Shown: one piece after another, positions 60,928-64,000 of the stretch
Layout: each line of letters starts with the position of its first letter
How positions within the stretch are numbered: position 1 is the stretch's first letter
Source of the DNA: Nocardioides sp. BP30
GTDB lineage: Bacteria > Actinomycetota > Actinomycetes > Propionibacteriales > Nocardioidaceae
Direction: 5' to 3'
Length of the DNA: 64,000 nt
Assembly (NCBI RefSeq): GCF_029873215.1
Contig: NZ_CP123620.1
Span: 3,224,001-3,288,000 of the forward strand
Position numbers and translations under genes: made by a program
The notes under the pieces: generated by a model
The model's input: only the letters and a program-made list of their open reading frames with translations
Database searches by the model: none
What the model was told of the DNA's origin: nothing

Positions 60928-61548
60928 CGGCGGGCCATCGCGACCCCGACGAGCGCTCGGCCAACCGCCTTGGACGCTCGTGCGCCTTCTGCGGAAGCAC
61001 CGACGTCGGGTGGGAGCACCCGCTCGACCCCCGCCTGGCGACGTTCGAGGTCCACGGGGAAGGTCACATCCTGCCGGCATCGTGGGCGCTGTGCGATCCG
61101 TGCGAGAGGCTCTACGTCGCGCAGGACGACAGCGCCGCCCTCTCGGTCATGATGCGACACGACACAGCGCCGGACGCTAAGCGGGCGTACGCGGCCTCGG
61201 CACTGCGCGTTCAAGCGTGCCGACCGTGGTGGCGAGCCGCTGGATCAGGAGCCGGTCACCGTCGCCGCCGCACGAGAGCTCGGCTTCGTCCCCCTCGCCG
61301 AGGTGACCGGAGCGATGGCCCTCGGCGCGCTCTGGCCGGCTGAGCATCGGGGGTGGCTTGCCGAGGCGGCTGCCGCGTTCGACGCTGACGACGACCGCTT
61401 CGGCTGGCTGATCCGCTCCCCGGACCCGGCCGTCCCCGTCCGCGACACGCTGAACGCCCTGTGGCGCTGGGTCGAGCGCGACCCGGCGTGCCGAGACCCA
61501 CAGGTCTGGACGCAGCGCGTCGAGGAGTTCTTCGCTCGCTCCGCGTGA
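60924..61548 (+). pseudogene. zinc-ribbon hypothetical gene with a frameshift
   Basis: ATG at 60924 opens with SCAFCGSTDVGWEHPLDP and ALCDPCERLYVAQDDSA, a C-x2-C...C-x2-C zinc ribbon. In the same frame the sequence becomes Arg-rich nonsense after about 61195. In the +1 frame from there, FKRADRGGEPLDQEPVTVAA, RELGFVPLAEVTGAMALGALWP and AEHRGWLAEAAAAFDADDDRF continue to 61548 with normal codon use. One extra base (or loss of two) near 61195-61212 would join them into a protein of about 207 residues. Either a sequencing error or a real disruption. Confidence 0.7.
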
Positions 61549-61666
61549 TCCGTTCCAGGCGATCGCGGACCGCGGAGCGAACGGCGCACCCGGTGCGCGC
61601 TCCACTCCACGGTCGACTCCGCGGACGAAGCGCATGCCGTCCCCGCCCACAGGGAAGGATGGTGCC

Positions 61667-63004
61667 GTGCGTCGCTCCCGGGTCCCCCTGCTCGCGCTGA
61701 CGGTCGGACTGGTGCTCGCCGACTCGGCGGTGGTCACGCTCGCGCTACCGGCGATCCTGCAGAAGCTGCACGGGAGCGTGCCGCAGATCGCCTGGGTGCT
61801 GATCTCGTTCAATCTGGTGCTGGCGGTGTGCGCGGTGCCGGCCGCCCGGCTCTGCGAGCGGTTCGACCAGCGGATCTGCTGCGCTGCCGGCATCGCGCTC
61901 TTCGCGGCCGCCTCGGCGGCGTGCGCGCTCGCGGGCTCGATGGAGCTGCTCATCGCCGCGCGCTCGGCGCAGGCGCTCGGCGGTGCCTTCGCGCTGGTCG
62001 GAGCGCTGGAGCTGCTGGTGAGCGTGCAGGGTGAGCGCACCGGCGTCGGCTGGTGGATCGCCGCCGGTGTGGTCGGGACGGCAGCCGGCCCGGTCGTCGG
62101 GGGTCTACTCACCCAGGCGATCTCGTGGCAGGCGATCTTCGTGGTGCAGGTGCCGGTGGCGGTCCTCGCCGTACCCGCTGCCCTCAGCATCCGCCCCGTG
62201 CGTACGGCGACTCCGCAGCGGCATCCACCCGCGCTCGCGCCCAACCTCGCCCTGGCGCTGCTCTCGGCCGCGCTGACGGCGGCGCTGTTCCTGCTGGTGC
62301 TGCTGCTGGTGGAGGGGTGGCGCCACTCCCCTGCCACCGCAGCCCTGACCGTCTCGGTCATCCCCCTGGCCGCTGCGGCCGCCCGGCCGCTGGTGCGCGG
62401 CCTGCGCGCCTCGCCGACGGTCGAGGCGGCCGCCGGGAGCCTGCTCATCGCCGGTGGGCTGGTCGCCCTGGCGCTGCCGCCCTCAGCCCACCTCGCCTGG
62501 ACCATCGCACCGCAGGCGCTCGTCGGGCTCGGTCTCGGCATGACGGTCGACAGGCTGACCGCCGCCGCCCTGCGTGACCGGCTTCCCCGAGCGGTGCACG
62601 GCGGCTGGACGATCGCCGCCCGGCATCTGGGGGTGGTTGCGGGGCTGCTCGTCCTGACGCCTGTCTTCACCGCCAGCCTGGAGGCCGCCCAGGGGCCGGC
62701 GCAGGAGGCGGTTACCGCGCTCGTCCTCGACGCGCCGCTGCAGGCGAGCGACAAGGTCGCGATCGCCCAGGCGCTCGGGGATCGGCTCGCCGACCAGCAC
62801 GACCAGGTCCCCGACCTGCGCCCCGCCTTCGCGTCGCTCGACATCGCGCCCGGCGACCGGCCGGCGGCCGACCGGCTCGAGCGGGATCTGGACGACCAGG
62901 TACGTCGCGCGGCCACGCGCGCCTTCCGCGACTCCTTCCTGATCGCCGGCGCCCTGGCCCTGCTCGCACTGGTCCCCCTCTCCGTACGACGGAGGCCGCG
63001 ATGA
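61667..63004 (+). CDS. MFS transporter
   Basis: 445 residues from GTG at 61667, GGAAGGA upstream (ATG 61634 alternative). Helices 1-12 are recognisable: LLALTVGLVLADSAVVTLALPAILQ, ARLCERFDQRICCAAGIALF (motif A degenerate, E-R-F-D), and so on. A soluble-looking segment (DRLADQHDQVPDLRPAFASLDIAP) before the last helix is unusual. Likely efflux. Overlaps the next gene by ATGA. Confidence 0.8.
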   Translation: MRRSRVPLLALTVGLVLADSAVVTLALPAILQKLHGSVPQIAWVLISFNLVLAVCAVPAARLCERFDQRICCAAGIALFAAASAACALAGSMELLIAARSAQALGGAFALVGALELLVSVQGERTGVGWWIAAGVVGTAAGPVVGGLLTQAISWQAIFVVQVPVAVLAVPAALSIRPVRTATPQRHPPALAPNLALALLSAALTAALFLLVLLLVEGWRHSPATAALTVSVIPLAAAAARPLVRGLRASPTVEAAAGSLLIAGGLVALALPPSAHLAWTIAPQALVGLGLGMTVDRLTAAALRDRLPRAVHGGWTIAARHLGVVAGLLVLTPVFTASLEAAQGPAQEAVTALVLDAPLQASDKVAIAQALGDRLADQHDQVPDLRPAFASLDIAPGDRPAADRLERDLDDQVRRAATRAFRDSFLIAGALALLALVPLSVRRRPR

Positions 63005-63621
63005 GCCTCGACGTACGCCTGCGGAGGCTCGCGCTGCCCCTGCTCGCCCTCGCCCTTGTCGCGATCGTGCTGGTCGTGCAGGTCGCGAACGGAGGCGGCG
63101 GCTACGCGCCGAACGCGCTGGCCGATCCGTGTGCCGCCCGCTCGGCGACCAGCACGCCGGCCACCCTCGACGCACTCGGGCAGGAGCTGGTGCTGCTGGG
63201 ACTGGACGGCGCTGCCTGCCGGCTCGGCACCTCCCGCGAGGCACTGACGCTCGACCTGGCCCAGCACCACGACGACCCGAGCGACGCCCAGGTCGCGGCA
63301 CTGAAGGCGGGGCTGCTCGATGCCGTCGCTCGGATGAAGAGCGCCGGGACGCTGCCGCCCTCCGCCGACCTGATCGACCAGGCCCTCGACGCGAGCGACC
63401 TCAACTCGTTGGCGAAGCTGGCGATCCGGGCGCTGCCCGACAGCATCGTCGACCGGGCCCTGCCGACCGACGAGGTGTTACGGCAGGCGATCGAGAACCT
63501 CGACGTACGCTCCCTCCTGACCGGCCTGGACGACTCCGATCACCTCGGTGACCTGGTCACCCGAGCGGTGGTCAAGGCGGCCGAGCAGACCATCACCGCG
63601 AAGCTGCGCGGGCTGGTGTGA
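63001..63621 (+). CDS. single-TM exported protein of unknown function
   Basis: 206 residues, ATG overlapping the MFS stop. N-terminal anchor or signal (LALPLLALALVAIVLVVQVA), then a helical extracytoplasmic part with Cys pair (DPCAAR, AACRLG). Translational coupling suggests it works with the MFS protein, whose extra C-terminal loop has a similar Asp/Leu-rich style. No family known. Confidence 0.75.
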   Translation: MSLDVRLRRLALPLLALALVAIVLVVQVANGGGGYAPNALADPCAARSATSTPATLDALGQELVLLGLDGAACRLGTSREALTLDLAQHHDDPSDAQVAALKAGLLDAVARMKSAGTLPPSADLIDQALDASDLNSLAKLAIRALPDSIVDRALPTDEVLRQAIENLDVRSLLTGLDDSDHLGDLVTRAVVKAAEQTITAKLRGLV

Positions 63622-63634
63622 GGAACGCTGGGCA

Positions 63635-64000
63635 TCACTGCGTCAGCAGGTAGCCCGCCAGCACGAAGCCGCACAGCGCGATCAGCACCCGCAGGATCGC
63701 CGCGGGCAGCCGGCGTGCGACGGCCGGCCCGATCAGGCCACCGACGACGGCCCCGAGTGCGAGCGGCCACATCGCATGCCAGACCACGCTGCCCAGGACC
63801 GCGAAGAGGACGGCCGGGAGCACGTCGGAGCCGACCAGGATGACGTTCTTCAACGAGTTCGCCCGGTGCAGCACCGGCTCGACGGTGAGCAGCAGGAGCG
63901 TGATCAGCAAGATGCCTGCCCCGGCACCGAAATAGCCGTTGTAGACAGCGACCGCACCCCCGGCCACGGCCACGATCGGCCGCGCCAACGCACGGCCACT
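63635..64000 (-). CDS. TSUP-family (TauE/SafE) transporter, N-terminus off window
   Basis: C-terminal half (about 122 codons) of a sulfite/organosulfur-anion exporter family. AVYNGYFGAGAGILLITLLLL is the second-repeat TSUP motif with helices on both sides; NSLKNVILVGSDVLPAVL and the final helix PAAILRVLIALCGFVLAGYLL follow. The gene runs off the right edge; its start is not visible. Confidence 0.85.
   Translation of the reverse strand, partial: SGRALARPIVAVAGGAVAVYNGYFGAGAGILLITLLLLTVEPVLHRANSLKNVILVGSDVLPAVLFAVLGSVVWHAMWPLALGAVVGGLIGPAVARRLPAAILRVLIALCGFVLAGYLLTQ

Noticed and set aside
1..64000. Prophage, integrated plasmid or genomic island with att sites
   Set aside because: No integrase, transposase, tRNA-anchored direct repeats or phage structural genes were recognised; base composition is uniform by eye.

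Overview
The window looks like a chromosomal segment of a high-GC Gram-positive soil actinobacterium, most likely Nocardioides or a close relative. The support is the very high GC content, frequent GTG and TTG starts, ATGA/GTGA start-stop overlaps inside operons, a SigR/SigH - SRAP - aroA - rsgA order like that around Mycobacterium tuberculosis sigH, an actinobacterial-type LexA box in front of a 13E12-type DUF222-HNH gene, and aromatic catabolism genes of Rhodococcus type. No tRNA, rRNA, CRISPR array, prophage or transposase was recognised. All assignments come from reading the sequence; no database search was run.

Layout. 1-13 kb: sigR (cut by the left edge), alpha/beta hydrolase, SRAP DNA-repair protein, degenerate GGDEF protein, an ECF sigma factor fused to its own anti-sigma/membrane/extracellular repeat domains, a DoxX protein with a histone-like tail, aroA, rsgA, a soluble chemoreceptor-like protein and hisN. 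13-26 kb: mixed housekeeping and accessory genes (S4 protein, FKBP, APC permease, DUF445, cytidylyltransferase, MFS, ADP-ribosylglycohydrolase, SOS-boxed DUF222-HNH), then a glutamate-ligase group (RimB-type aspartyl protease, RimK with an extra RCK_C domain, GCS2 carboxylate-amine ligase) and an M20 amidohydrolase. 26.3-27.9 kb: a retron-type reverse transcriptase behind a structured, inverted-repeat-flanked leader, the best candidate here for an undescribed element. 28-33 kb: esterase, AraC, YbaK, CDF transporter, chorismate mutase, TetR.

33.3-45.2 kb is a nearly complete plant-phenolic island. It has a Cou-type operon (hydratase couM, acetoacetyl-CoA-synthetase-like gene, dehydrogenase couN, CoA ligase couL, amidohydrolase-type beta-ketoacyl-CoA hydrolase couO), then couR (MarR) and couT (MFS), then an IclR regulator divergent from vanA - small ORF - vanB. 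Together these should import ferulate/p-coumarate, shorten the side chain through CoA thioesters to vanillate/4-hydroxybenzoate, and O-demethylate vanillate to protocatechuate. Ring-cleavage genes are not in the window. Two near-identical palindromes, before couM and before couT, are candidate CouR operators.

45-64 kb: TIM44-like membrane protein, arfB, MarR-MFS pair, a 1406-residue secreted hydrolase/beta-helix protein with a LacI-like operator, MFS, a MerR-SDR pair with matching 19-bp-spacer promoters and probable leaderless mRNAs, flotillin-NfeD pair, a frameshifted small zinc-ribbon gene, MFS, and a TSUP transporter cut by the right edge. Intergenic DNA carries 22-bp-period tandem repeats at three places and a 35-bp-arm hairpin that share short modules.
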